Shown: in pieces, positions 45,682 to 56,689 of the stretch | Layout: every line of letters starts with the position of its first letter | How positions within the stretch are numbered: position 1 is the stretch's first letter | DNA from: Diorhabda sublineata | Lineage: Eukaryota; Arthropoda; Insecta; Coleoptera; Chrysomelidae | DNA: 64,000 bases | Assembly (NCBI RefSeq): GCF_026230105.1 | Contig: NC_079480.1 | Location: 13,124,488-13,188,487, forward strand | Reading direction: 5' to 3' | The notes under the pieces: generated by a model | Database searches by the model: none | Told to the model about the DNA's origin: nothing | What the model saw: the letters and a program-made list of their open reading frames with translations, nothing else | Made by a program: the position numbers and the translations under genes

Positions 45682-47160
45682 AAGGGTTGTCTAAAAAGTT
45701 TCCGAAACAAAGAAACAAGACATTTTTTCCATAATCATTTTTGTTTTTTAACCCAAATTATAGTTTGAAAATACCTCTCCTGGGATTGGTACTTTGAAGG
45801 TATGAAACGTGCTAAAGTCATTGGTAACCAAATATGGTGAAGACCGTGAGTGGTGAATCAATTCGAAGTAAAATTCGTCATTGTTTATCATGGCTATCTC
45901 CTTATGGAAAGGTGCGTTGTCCTGATGGAAAAGCACTCTTTTTTTTTCAAAATTGGTTCCTTTTTTGCAATCTCTTCATTCCCTCCAAAATAATCGATAA
46001 ACACAATCTTAGGACTACTATAAAAAAGGTCACCATTACATTTATGGTAGATAAAACAGTCTTTTTCTTTTTTAGAGCAGTTTCGCTCTATCTTAACTGT
46101 GCTTTCGGTTCAGAAGTGTATAGGTGGATCCACTTATGAAACGACGTAAAAAATCAAACCCATTTTGCTCGAAACACGTCAATAAGGCCTGGAAAAAGTT
46201 CTTTTGAATACGTTTTTACGTATAATTCAGTCAGTGTATGGCAAATGCGTTCTTTTGATATGCCTTTTCTATCTCTCTAACCTTAATCCGGCGGGTGAAC
46301 TCTTTCGATGGTCATCGCAATTTTTGGCCATTCAGAACGCTCGTCGTCAGTCAAGCTGATACCACCACTGTGTAGACACTGTCTAGACCAGGGATTCCCA
46401 AACCATTTTATGTAAGAGGCCCCTTTTCCTAACTGAACTGATATCTCAGACCCCCGTAATTACTTTACATTTAATTAAAAAATTTTTTTTCTCTTGATAC
46501 AAAATACTTACCAATTTAGAAAATTTGCGGTTGAGTGAAATTAACATTCATCAAAATTTATCAAAATAAATACAATAAAACTCAGTAAATATCAAGTGTA
46601 ATTAATAATTATTAATACAAATTACGTAGGAATACTTGAGTAGGAATTATTTTTTGAAAAAACATTTACATCGCAAAGTGAAGATAAAAAAATGAAAAAT
46701 TATGTTATGTGCGAGTGCGAGAAAACTACAGTAATATCATTCAAGTTCCGACGAAATTGAAAACGCAAATATACACTTTTAACATAAGTGCAAGCGTGTA
46801 TTATAGTCAAATATCCGGAGCATTTCTCAACTTCAACTTTATCATAATCGTGTGCACGCTTATTGATTGTAAAAGTACAAGAATGATACTTCCTACTAAA
46901 ATATTAGTCATTCTCATAACAAGTCGGTACCCCTAGAACAAGTTATACAGTATCTAAAAAATTTCAAATAAGAACTGGGGTTAGTTAATACGGGCCGTCG
47001 TCGACCCCCAAAAACAGTTTTCGTTTCGAACCCTTGGAAACCGATATCGACCCCAAGGGGTCAATATCCACCACTTTGGGAATCTCTGGTCTAGACATAC
47101 TCCTTTTCTAAACCAAATATTTTTTGGCAGCTTAATGCTCAATATTTTCCAACTTCAGAA
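45681..47160 (-). mobile_element. Mariner-like relic, interrupted by a hAT element
   Basis: The end CAAGGGTTGTCTAAAAAGTT follows TA at the edge of the microsatellite. The minus strand encodes a degraded transposase: EERVH-like block at 46300, CHTLTELYVKTYSKELFPGL, KTVLSTINVMVTFF and FHQDNAPFHKE (second catalytic Asp) at about 45936. The frame is broken by many stops. A hAT element splits the 5' part (46389-47088). The right end of the mariner beyond 47096 could not be fixed, so the end coordinate is approximate. Confidence 0.7.
46389..47088. mobile_element. Non-autonomous hAT element with perfect 8-bp target duplication
   Basis: The ends CAGGGATTCCCAAACC and (reverse complement) CAGAGATTCCCAAAGT are inverted repeats of the hAT type starting CAG. 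The element is flanked on both sides by GTCTAGAC (46381-46388 and 47089-47096), a perfect 8-base target duplication that is diagnostic for hAT elements. The 700 bases have the AGGCCCC/GACCCC-rich edges typical of such elements and an AT-rich centre without transposase. The intact duplication suggests a fairly recent insertion. Confidence 0.92.
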
Positions 47161-50100
47161 AAACCTGCAAAGAGATTCATTTATGCGAAATGGTTTGTTA
47201 TACGTATAATCGTCAAAAATTCCAGTTTCTCTTTTTCTCCATATTCTTGCTGGTTGCAAGTAAATTGCAAAATAAGTTAGTTTATAGCAATCAAAGACAA
47301 AAAGTCTATAAAGCTATAATGCTTGATAAGAAAATGTTTAAAAAAATATTTGTTGATAATAATATCGATCAAATATTTGTTGTTTTGATGTATGACATGC
47401 CTAGCTTACTAAATTTCTTCCCTATTCAGCATAATACTTATCATGACCGTTCCCAATATGACTTTTGTCCATTGAAATAAGCAAATATCCGGTGCAAAGG
47501 TATTTTCTTTAGTCGTAAAAAAGTGTACTTTAGACTTTGCAGTTTCGTTTTTGTAATGACACCAATAACTATTATTTCTTATACGGAGAAGTGAATAAGT
47601 TGACGGGAGTGAGTGAACATGTTGGAACCGCATCAAATGATATCTCCGCAGCACAGAAATAAATCAGGGACTATATCGTGTATTCCCATGCATTTGAATA
47701 TACACTTTTCGGCGCAAGGATTTTTCCCGAGAAAATTAAGAAGATGGGGATCCACAGGATCGTGGGTACGTTATTATCAGATATAGTTAAAAGATAATAA
47801 TAAATATAATTAACACTTTTACTCGATTTGAAATAAATTTTTATGAAATCTAATATATAAACATAGACGATATTTACTCAATTAAAACTTCTTATCCCTA
47901 TAAAACAAGTTAAAATCTGTTAGCGTTGAATCTTCTTCGGATAATTGATTGTTTTGGCCAGCTGATTGGGGTGAGACTGAAATCTTTTGTTGTATTGGAC
48001 TTATTGGACATATACCATCAAGCATTTGTTATCATCATCATCACTAGCCCCACAGATATACAGGGGGGCGTCTACTTTCTCTGGTCTTGAATCCCATCAT
48101 TTCCAGTTTCTTACAAGGACCATCCAAGACTGCACCAATCTTTATAGCATCTTCAGAGACCCCGTTTTTCCATTTTAACCTTTATTGTTCGTTTGTATGG
48201 TCGTAAGTTCTTTTTTGTGAGCACGCTGTTGTTTTCTGATCCTCTGTATAAGTTGTAGATCTCATAGTTTTATCTACGTCTCCATACGTTATTTTCTTGG
48301 AGATCTCAGTCAATTTTATTATCAACCTCTGAATATTTGATTAAAATATTTCGATAATATTTTGATGAACATCCTGAACCTCATAGCTGGATTCCATATG
48401 TCCAAAAGTATGTTTTTATGAGAATGGCCATTTTCCTGCGTATTCATCCCATATTTCATAAAAATTTGGATTTAGTTGGTAGTTGTCATGATTTAAACAT
48501 AACTTAAATTATCTTTCACTATATTCCCATCAATTTACTTGTATGTATTGTATTTAAATTTTAATATACTTTGAAAAGAATTTTTAAAAAATGTCAATAG
48601 ATTTTGGCGATTTGAGAAATGACAAAAATATCCAACAAAAGTTGACAAATCTTCACAATAGTGTGGAATAGTGGAATAGTGTCTAAAACAAAAAGTTGAT
48701 TATGATCTGTTCATAGCATACACCTTAAATATTTGTTTATTTCCGTAATTTATCGAAAAATCGGCTTTTCCTCAGAATAACTCAAAAAACACAAAATTGT
48801 TGTTTCTAAGGTAAAAATTGAGTAAAATATGTTAGTTTAAAGTTAAAAGAAAAAAATTTTAGATAAACTTATAGCTCTTAAAAAACATATAAAATGTTTT
48901 TTTTGAAAGAAAACCAAAATCATATTTTTGTAGAACTCATAATATGAACATTGGCAGAATATAAAATGCGGCTCGTTCAAACTATAAGTTTTTTTAGCTT
49001 ATTTCTATGTTTTTCTTTCTAAATATTCTTGGTATTCCGATATAAACTGGTAAAAAATCGATGTTCCTACCATTTCGGTCTTTATCAAAATATTTTGATG
49101 GTGTAAGTGCAGAGCGTTCAAAACGACACTCAAAAAATCTAATATAATGTTTTTGTCAAGATTACCACCTCATGTTTTTTATCGCACCCCGTATTTAATA
49201 AAACAAATCATATTTTTAGTAATTTAATGAAGAAATTTGATTCTTTCAAATAATTTAACTGATGTACACGAGAGAATTATATTTCGCAGGTCAGTACATT
49301 TATTACAAAAGCGTTATTTGCAATTCTGGAAGGTAACATGTGTACTTAAAGGCCATCGCAACGACCTTGATGCGTCGATAACTTGATTCAGTTGCACAAG
49401 TTGCAAACTAGCGATTGGTAAAATGTTGTTCGTTGCCTTTTATCGATTGCGGTTAATTAAAGGATTCAGTAGGTGCAATTTGCATTGTACATTCACTTAA
49501 TCATCTCAAAATTAACCCATAATATTATCATGTTTCATTTATTTTGACACTGAATTACAGAAAAATATTATCCGAGGTTAATATATCCCTCGATAATTGA
49601 AATCACTTTCGCAAAAGATTAAAAAACTCGACTAAACTAATTATTTTGGTTTTGAAACATTTTCAAAAAACCTATTTCTCTCTACCTGCCTCTTATGCAA
49701 GCTCTCTAAATGGATTATTTAACCTTTTTTTTTAAATATATTAAGAGACAGTTATGAGGGATATTTATTTGTTCAGGTATCCTGTAGCCAACACCAACTT
49801 TCTTAAATCAACCTTCCTGTATATTATTTATTCCTCGGAATCTTCAGAAAATTTTAGACATGATTCATATACAATGTTCCAGACCTATCGTCAACTGTTT
49901 CGGAAATATTGAGTGTTTATTTATTACAATAATTAAAATTATAAAAAGAAAAATCATTTCATTTTGGAAATTCGCTACATTACACTAAAAACTGATTATT
50001 TCTAAGGAATGTAAAAAAAATAACAAAAAATATCAATGTAGAGATGTTCAAAATGCTCGCCGCGATCTAATCGCAAGCGAGATTCGTCTTCTCAAGTCAT

Positions 50101-50247
50101 TTAATTGGGGCGGTTTAGTTTTTTATGAAACAAGATATACAAAAATTTAATGGCATCAGATCAGGAGATCATGATGGTCGTTCTATCGATACGTGCCTCC
50201 CCATCCACCAATCCACCCATTGGGGCATCAAAATAGGTCTATAAGAT
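47161..50247. other. Intron 8, unassigned
   Basis: No supported gene over about 3 kb. Small frames at 47190, 47409 and 47987 have no motif. The stretch 48020-48180 is less AT-rich and could be a dispersed repeat, but no second copy lies in the window. 48560-49200 is AT-rich with Lys/Phe/Asn-type translations. Confidence 0.45.
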
Positions 50248-50692
50248 TGACGACGAATCTTGAATCTACGCATATGACCCGAAAGTATCTCGTAAAAGAA
50301 TCGACGAAGAAAATCAGAGAGACGAGTCTCCACCACGACAATTCAAGATCTGACACATTAGCTCAAACGGAAACGTTTTTGAACACTCAAAACCATTGAT
50401 AGGTCTTACGCCGTCTTACGCCGTTTGGCATCCAAAGACTTCTTCCCTTCCTATTCCCGCAGATTAAAAATAAATTGCGAGGTCAACGTTTTTCTACACC
50501 TGAAGAAACGGTTAATGCGTTCCGATCACATGCTTTGGAGGTACCTTAATCGGAATGGGAAGAATGCTTCGACAATTCACATCCAAAACTATATTGATCT
50601 TGATGGAGAAGATTTTGAAAAACAATAAAGCCATATTCGATTATAAATCTTTGTTGTTATTTGTCAATCTAAAAACTTAGTGGCAACTGTCG
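50248..50692 (+). mobile_element. Mariner family A, 3' fragment
   Basis: The plus strand encodes DESWIYAYDP-like sequence (first catalytic position) at 50248, then RDESPPRQFKI and NTQNH, and after 50400 KNKLRGQRFSTPEETVNA and WEECFDNSH in another frame. The right end is followed by TA at 50693. The 5' half and left end are missing. It is the third copy of the family seen at 27711 and 33455. Confidence 0.85.
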
Positions 50693-51604
50693 TATAAGTT
50701 TGTCAAAGCTGGCTTTAGATTATTTTGCAGCTCTAAATATTCATCTCCCTTCAAGTGAAATGAATTTTTTCATGACATTGCGTATGTTCTCTCATCCATT
50801 GAGGACATAGTTACACCATTATACCCCAGAAATGAAAATACCATCGAAACAATGAACTTCATCAGTGGAACGTGCTCCAAGAAAGCGAAAACAATTTTTC
50901 CCGTCAATAATTAGAGAAAAATGAGCTGAACTAAGTGACGATGTATTGCTTCATCCACGTGGTATGCCTCCCCTATTTATGACAAATAAAGGGGTGAAGG
51001 CTGAGACAAATGCATATTTACAGAACTATGAATCGTTGGGAAAAACTGGAAACTTGACGGACCAAGTGTGTAAAGTTAGAGTGTGGATTATGGTGAACAT
51101 TTAAACTTTTTTTAAGCTACGTCGTATTGAAAGCTGAGTGAATGTAAACGTATCGTATATTGGAAATGTTGATTATTAAACAAGTAATATGAGTACCACG
51201 TGTATGACTATAGATGAGTCAATCAATCTATTGATAAGTATGAAAAATAAATATGATAGTTTATACGCATTCCAACGTATTCACGTTTCGCATTCGTAAA
51301 CTATTTGTTACAAATTAGAATACTACATTATGTTGATTCTGAAAACTAACTTATTCTGCAAGTATTTTGTTGATAGGTGATAGGTCAGAAGATGCGGCGC
51401 TTAAATTCCATAACATTTCAGTTTTTTGCTGGTTTTTATATTATATAATAAATAATTTACTAAACTATTCGATTTATTTCAATAATTCACTGATAAAGTA
51501 AAACATATTACAATTCTAAAACGGCCGATTTCATGATACATTTGAAGGAAGCTCTAAATTAAAACCTTACCTCGTATAATTTGTTGGAAGATTTTGTTTG
51601 TTAA
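50693..51604. other. Intron 8, unassigned
   Basis: AT-rich, with no recognised feature before the satellite array. Confidence 0.5.
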
Positions 51605-52740
51605 AAAATTGTTTTTTCTGAATTTAATTGGCTTTATAAATTTAATTTGTGCAACAATTGGGCTTTATTGATTTATTTCACTTGAAAATTGGGTTTTTGA
51701 GCTTATTTGATCAAAAATTAAATTTTCTTGCGCTTAATTTAGTCATAAATTATGGTTCTAATTAGTCTGATTAAATCAAAAATTGGGTTATGTGAATTTA
51801 TTTAGTTCGAAAATTGAATTTTATATGTTCATTTAACAAAAATGCTTTTTTGAGGTCAATTTAGTAAAAAATTTGTAGTTCTTAATATAATTTAATCGAA
51901 ATCTGGCATTATAAATTTAATTTGTTCAAAAATTGGATTATGTGAATTTATTTCTTTGAATATTGAGTTTTCTGAGCTTATCTCGTCAAGATTTGGCTTT
52001 TTGCGTCTAATTCAGTCAAAAATTGGTTTATCTTAGACCAATTCAGTCGATAATTGGCTTTATAAATTTAATTCGTTCAAAAGTGGAGTTTTGTGAATTT
52101 ATTTCCTTGAATATTGAGTTTTCTGAGCTTATTTGGTCTAATTCAGTCAAAAATTGATGTATCTTAGACCAAGTCAGTCGATAATTGGCTTTGTAAATTC
52201 AATTTGTTCAAAAGTGGAGTTTTGTGAATTTATTTCCTTGAATATTGAGTTTTCTGAGCTTATTTGGTCTAATTTAGTCAAAAATTGATTTATCTTAGAC
52301 CAAGTCAGTCGATAATTGGCTTTGTAAATTCAATTTGTTCAAAAGTGGAGTTTTGTGAATTTATTTCCTTGAATATTGAGTTTTCTGAGCTTATTTGGTC
52401 TAATTTAGTCAAAAATTGATTTATCTTAGACCAATTCAGTCGATAATTGGCTTTTTAAATTTAATTTGTTCAAAAGTGGAGTTTTATGAATTTATTTCCT
52501 TGAATATTGAGTTTTCTGAGTTTATTTGGTCTAATTCAGTCAAAAATTGATGTATCTTAGACCAAGTCAGTCGATAATTGGCTTTGTAAATTCAATTTGT
52601 TCAAAAGTGGAGTTTTGTGAATTTATTTCCTTGAATATTGAGTTTTCTGAGCTTATTTGGTCTAATTCAGTCAAAAATTGGTTTATTTTAGACCAATTCA
52701 GTCGATAATTGTCTTTGTAAATTTAATTTGTTCAAAACTT
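51605..52740. repeat. 30-bp satellite grading into a 131-bp higher-order array
   Basis: The left half (51605-52080) is made of diverged monomers of 29-33 bases carrying an ATTGG-type core; core positions at 51932, 51962, 51992, 52022 and 52053 are 30-31 apart. The right half repeats with a period of exactly 131: the phrase AAAAGTGG or its variant starts at 52079, 52210, 52341, 52472, 52603 and 52734. Inside each 131-base unit the cores are spaced 29, 41, 31 and 30, so a 60-base pair of monomers was shortened by 19 bases before the unit was multiplied. Ends 300 bases before exon 9. Confidence 0.93.
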
Positions 52741-53041
52741 GGTATTTTTCTCCACAATCCCTTACAGCGCATTCATCGAACTTTGTACAGCATTATTCAA
52801 CAAAGCAGCTTCGCCAGCCACTCTGAATTCCCGACTTAGTTTCTAGTGGCTTTTGAATCTCGCTTAAAGAACATCGGTTTGATGATAAAGAATTCATTTT
52901 GAAATAATTACCTATTATAACATTCGACGTCGTTTTAATACTAAAATTGGTTTATTTATATCAATTTACCTGAATTATTCAACATTATTCTGAGCTTGAC
53001 ATATGTCAGATTAGTATATATTGAAATTTGTGTTGTTCCAG

Positions 53042-53275
53042 AGTCCCGTAGGAACTTCAGATTCTTTAGACCAATCGTTATCTACTGGCGTCGATATGCG
53101 TACGAGCGTCGTTCGTGTAGCCGAAGATTACACCAAACGAAAAAATGTTCTCCGAGTATCTGCAGTTAAACCGTGCAGATCTGAATTTTTACTCCAAGCC
53201 GATAGTTCGGACGAATTCGCCGATTGGGTTAAAATTTTACAAGAACAGGTAGCAGCTAGTACTGATGCAGAATTG
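53042..53275 (+). CDS. RhoGAP19D: ARHGAP21/23-like RhoGAP, exon 9 (end of the PH domain)
   Basis: This exon follows TGTTGTTCCAG and ends at GTAAGT, phase 0 to 0, 78 codons. It encodes the variable PH loop (SPVGTSDSLDQSLSTGVDM), then RTSVVRVAEDYTKRKNVLRV, the strands with SAVKPCRSEFLLQADSS, and the closing helix DEFADWVKILQEQ, whose Trp is the one invariant residue of PH domains. A GTAGCA at 53249 directly after LQEQ is an alternative in-phase donor. The reading joins exon 8 as RDRHHQ-SPVGTS. In ARHGAP21 the region after this helix takes part in ARF1 binding; whether that holds here is inference. Confidence 0.95.
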
Positions 53276-55485
53276 GTAAGTTTTGTTAGAGATTGCAAAT
53301 ACAAGTAGAATTTATAGTATTTAAATTAGCCACTTTTTATCGATGCTCAGCAAGCGCAATACCTGCGGAATATGAATTGAAAACGTCGTTTTTGGAGGTA
53401 TATTAGGGAGAAAACATTCCAATTTAAATTTTAGACTTTTAATTTAAAAAATTTTATGTTAGTTCTCCTTCTTTTATTATTACTTTTCAAGTGTTACTGT
53501 GTCTTCTACTAACCAGCTTTTTTCATATCTTTCTGTCCCTCGTATATTATTTTCTTATTATTAAAGTTTTTCCTTTATTTCTTTGACTACAGTACTGAAA
53601 ATGCTCACCACTTTAGGTCCAGGTTGGAAACTTTGCAGACAAACCTCGTAGTATCAGTATTGAAATACAAAAAACTGTCAATTTTGTTTTGTTTAACTTG
53701 AAAAAACATTTGCTCTTGAAGTATTGATACAAAAAATTTCACCATCAAAAACATTATTTCTGTCCACTTTATGGTAAATCAGTAACGTGCTTGATTTTGT
53801 ATCTGCCACCACGCTATGGTGGGGCCGTACCAGCGGCAGTGCCAAAGTGATAGAGGGAATACTAAACTGGAAAATGCTACTTTTTGAAGTACCTAAAATC
53901 GACTTATATAAAAACCTGGTATCTTAGAATTCAGGTATCCCTGGAATATTTCGAGAATTCATTTGCTTCTAGACTTTAAAACCTTCCACTTTCGAAATGT
54001 AGCTGGTGTAGTGCAAGTTTTCAGCACGTTTCCATTTAACTTTGTTTAGTTATTACAATGCCTCTACACACTTAGTGTCCAATTTTACCAAACCATCCAA
54101 ACCTCCGCAGAATATGCGTTTACTTCAACATTCACCTCTTCATCTGTCTGAAATGGCTCTCCGTTAAGTTTGGGATTAAAAATAATTGGAGGGAGACAGA
54201 TCAGCGTCATCCATGTTCATATTCTTATCAGTAAAAGCAGAAAACAAATAAATCCATGTGACATGTTTAGTATAATAATTACTTAACTTTTCCTTGGTTT
54301 TTTCAATTTATTTTTTCACGTAAAAAATGATCTTTATGTAACACTCGATCTAAACGCCGTAGCTAAAGTTTTTCACCTCAATAGATCGCTATTTTCATTT
54401 TGTGGGTTCCGTCCAATTCTCTTAACGATTTTCTTCTTAATTTTGGCTATTTCTGTAGCCTCTTTTCAAGGTAATTTCATCTGTTGCAGTTGTTTTTCTT
54501 TTGCCTGTTGTATTATAATTTGATGCTTGACTATTTATGTTTGTTGCTGGTTTCCGTGATGTACGATCTATCTATCTCTAATTTCTTTTCGCAATCGTCA
54601 AGCATATTTTCTTTTCTTCAGATATGTTCCAAAAGTGTTGGATTTTGTGGAACATTAGATTTCAAAATTTTGGCTTTGTTGTTATTGAGATACTTGTTGA
54701 AAACTATATTGAAGTCTACGTATTGTATATCTGTCAATTTTTATTGTTTGACAAGCTCCAATTAAAAAAAAAACCAAATCTGAGTGCATTTAAAAAATAA
54801 TAAGGATATTGATATTGTCCTTGAACGTTGGAAATGCACATATCATTTTTGTATCCTTTTAAGAACTAAAAATAGAATCATTCATGACTTATTATTATGA
54901 ATTCGTTATTCCATTTCAATATTTCACCCTTGTAACGTTTTATTAACCAATTTAAATGAACCTTGTTGAATACAGATATACATACCTTCAAGGCGACCGT
55001 CGAAGTATCGATATTTTAATTTTTCCCAGAGTCGTACGAAAATTCTTATTCGTACATCTTATTCTGATACGTCCTGTACAATCTTTCTCAATAATTAAAA
55101 ATTCCCCAACAAAATAAATCATTTGAAAATATCAATACAAAAATTAAATTAGATTTAGTTATTTCATGATCGTATCTGATATAAAAATTGAAAAATAAAA
55201 ATGAAAAGTTCAAGTCCGCCTCTGCGTTTATAACTAATAAATTATATTTTATTTGGGTATAATCAAAAATTATACTTTAAAAGTATTTAATTTTATTTTA
55301 TCTAACAATGTTAATAATAATCTGTTTAGATAACATATTTATCAATACATTAGTAAAATATTGGATGTTATGGTGGTGAAACGATGGAAGAATATTTTTT
55401 AGATTATTATTTCTACGAATCTGATCTGGTGAGCTAGATAGGCGGGACTGCCTTTATTTGCTTATAGTACATTAAAATATTTAAT
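53276..55485. other. Intron 9, 5' part
   Basis: No supported gene. A sequence whose reverse complement is TACGAGGTTTGTCTGCAAAG at 53636-53655 looks like a solitary mariner end. The hydrophobic frame at 54484-54765 lies in a T-rich stretch and shows no family motif. Confidence 0.45.
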
Positions 55486-55514
55486 ATCGCGCGCGTGTGT
55501 GTGTGTGTGTGTGA
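55486..55514. repeat. (CG)n/(GT)n microsatellite
   Basis: A short CG run passes into about nine GT units. Confidence 0.9.
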
Positions 55515-55839
55515 AAGAAAATGACTGAAGCAAGTCCATCAGCCACATAATTTTTCAATGAAACTATTCAAAGATTAATTTTAATAATAGATCTAGAGTT
55601 TGTCGGTTACCTATGCTTAAAAGGCGTGTGAGGCTTAGAGTTTGGTTTAACAAGTAACTGCAACAAATTGATTGCTTTATGAGTGTGATTGAGATCAGCA
55701 CAAGACTTGTCATCACAGGAACAGGTTGGTGATTGTACATGGTCATTCATGGGAACCGGAGGTTTTTAAAATAATCATTAAAAATTGAATATTTACTTTT
55801 TATTGTTACAGGAACACTTGTAAAATCATAGCATTTGTT
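55515..55839. other. Intron 9, unassigned
   Basis: No feature recognised apart from a short chance frame on the minus strand. Confidence 0.5.
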
Positions 55840-56600
55840 ACTTATTCACTTAGGAAAAATTATATCCGGCAAGTGATGTACATTTTGGGCAATACATTGT
55901 TGTATCCTTTGACGGAAACTGGCCTCAATTCTTTACAGCATGTCTGGGTGACGTGTCGACGAATTGCGATCTTTGGGTCCTCCAAAGTACGCTGTTTATT
56001 GTTGTACACACGCGATTCCAGAAACCGTCACAGAAAAAAATCACAACTACTCAATTCGGGGGGGCTAAGGAATGTCGCCGAATCTGGAACCGATCCGTCC
56101 CGGGAACAAATCACGGAGAATAGACATTGTTGCCCTCGCTGTGTGCACTGTCACCCAATCTTGCTGGAATATCACATTTTGAAAATCAATTCCTCGGTTT
56201 CGTAACTCGGGGATGAAAAACGTATTCAACATTGCAATGTAACGATCAACAGTTATAGTTACGACAGCGTCATTTTCTTCAAAAAAATATGATCCAACAA
56301 GACCAACCTTTCCTACTGCACACCAGACAGTCACCTTTGGGCTATGAAGTGGTCTCTCGTGAAACTTATGTGGGTTTCTTTCTGCCTAATATCGGCAATT
56401 TTGTCATTTCGCACAAAATTGTCATATGCGTACAAGCGTTGGTCTAGCGTCCACGGCTCCATCTCAATGACTGAAATGTAAATGCTATGAACAAAGGAAA
56501 TGTGTCCTTTCCACTATGGGCGCCCCACTTTAAAAACATCCTCCGGTTCCCGTGAATGACCCCGTGCAAGATGGGCGGGATATCTTCCAAGATCAGTCTT
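55840..56600 (-). mobile_element. Mariner/IS630-type transposase relic
   Basis: On the minus strand the longest open piece (56334-56065) encodes MTVWCAVGKVGLVGSYFFEE, then ITVDRYIAMLNTFFIPELRN, RGIDFQNVIFQQDWVTVHT (second acidic residue, normally QQDGAxxHT) and FPGRIGSRFGDIP. Upstream, in other frames, NKxNxxVW- and RPLHSPKVTVWC-like sequence is visible to about 56500; downstream the frame breaks before the third acidic residue. This is a different subfamily from the element at 37702-38559. It is probably related to the terminus at 63876. Confidence 0.85.
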
Positions 56601-56689
56601 CAATCTAAGTATACTTGCTGAATAGAATTTCGAAATTGTGTATTTGAAAATATAAATCGGGTGTGAGGGCAGAGTAGGAAAAATTTGAC

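Noticed and set aside
51605..52740. CRISPR-like array (30-bp repeats)
   Set aside because: Repeats are directly adjacent and diverged without unique spacers, and the host is an insect; it is an ordinary satellite.
54484..54765. Leu-rich hydrophobic protein, possible receptor fragment
   Set aside because: T-rich composition explains the Leu/Phe content; no splice sites or family motif.
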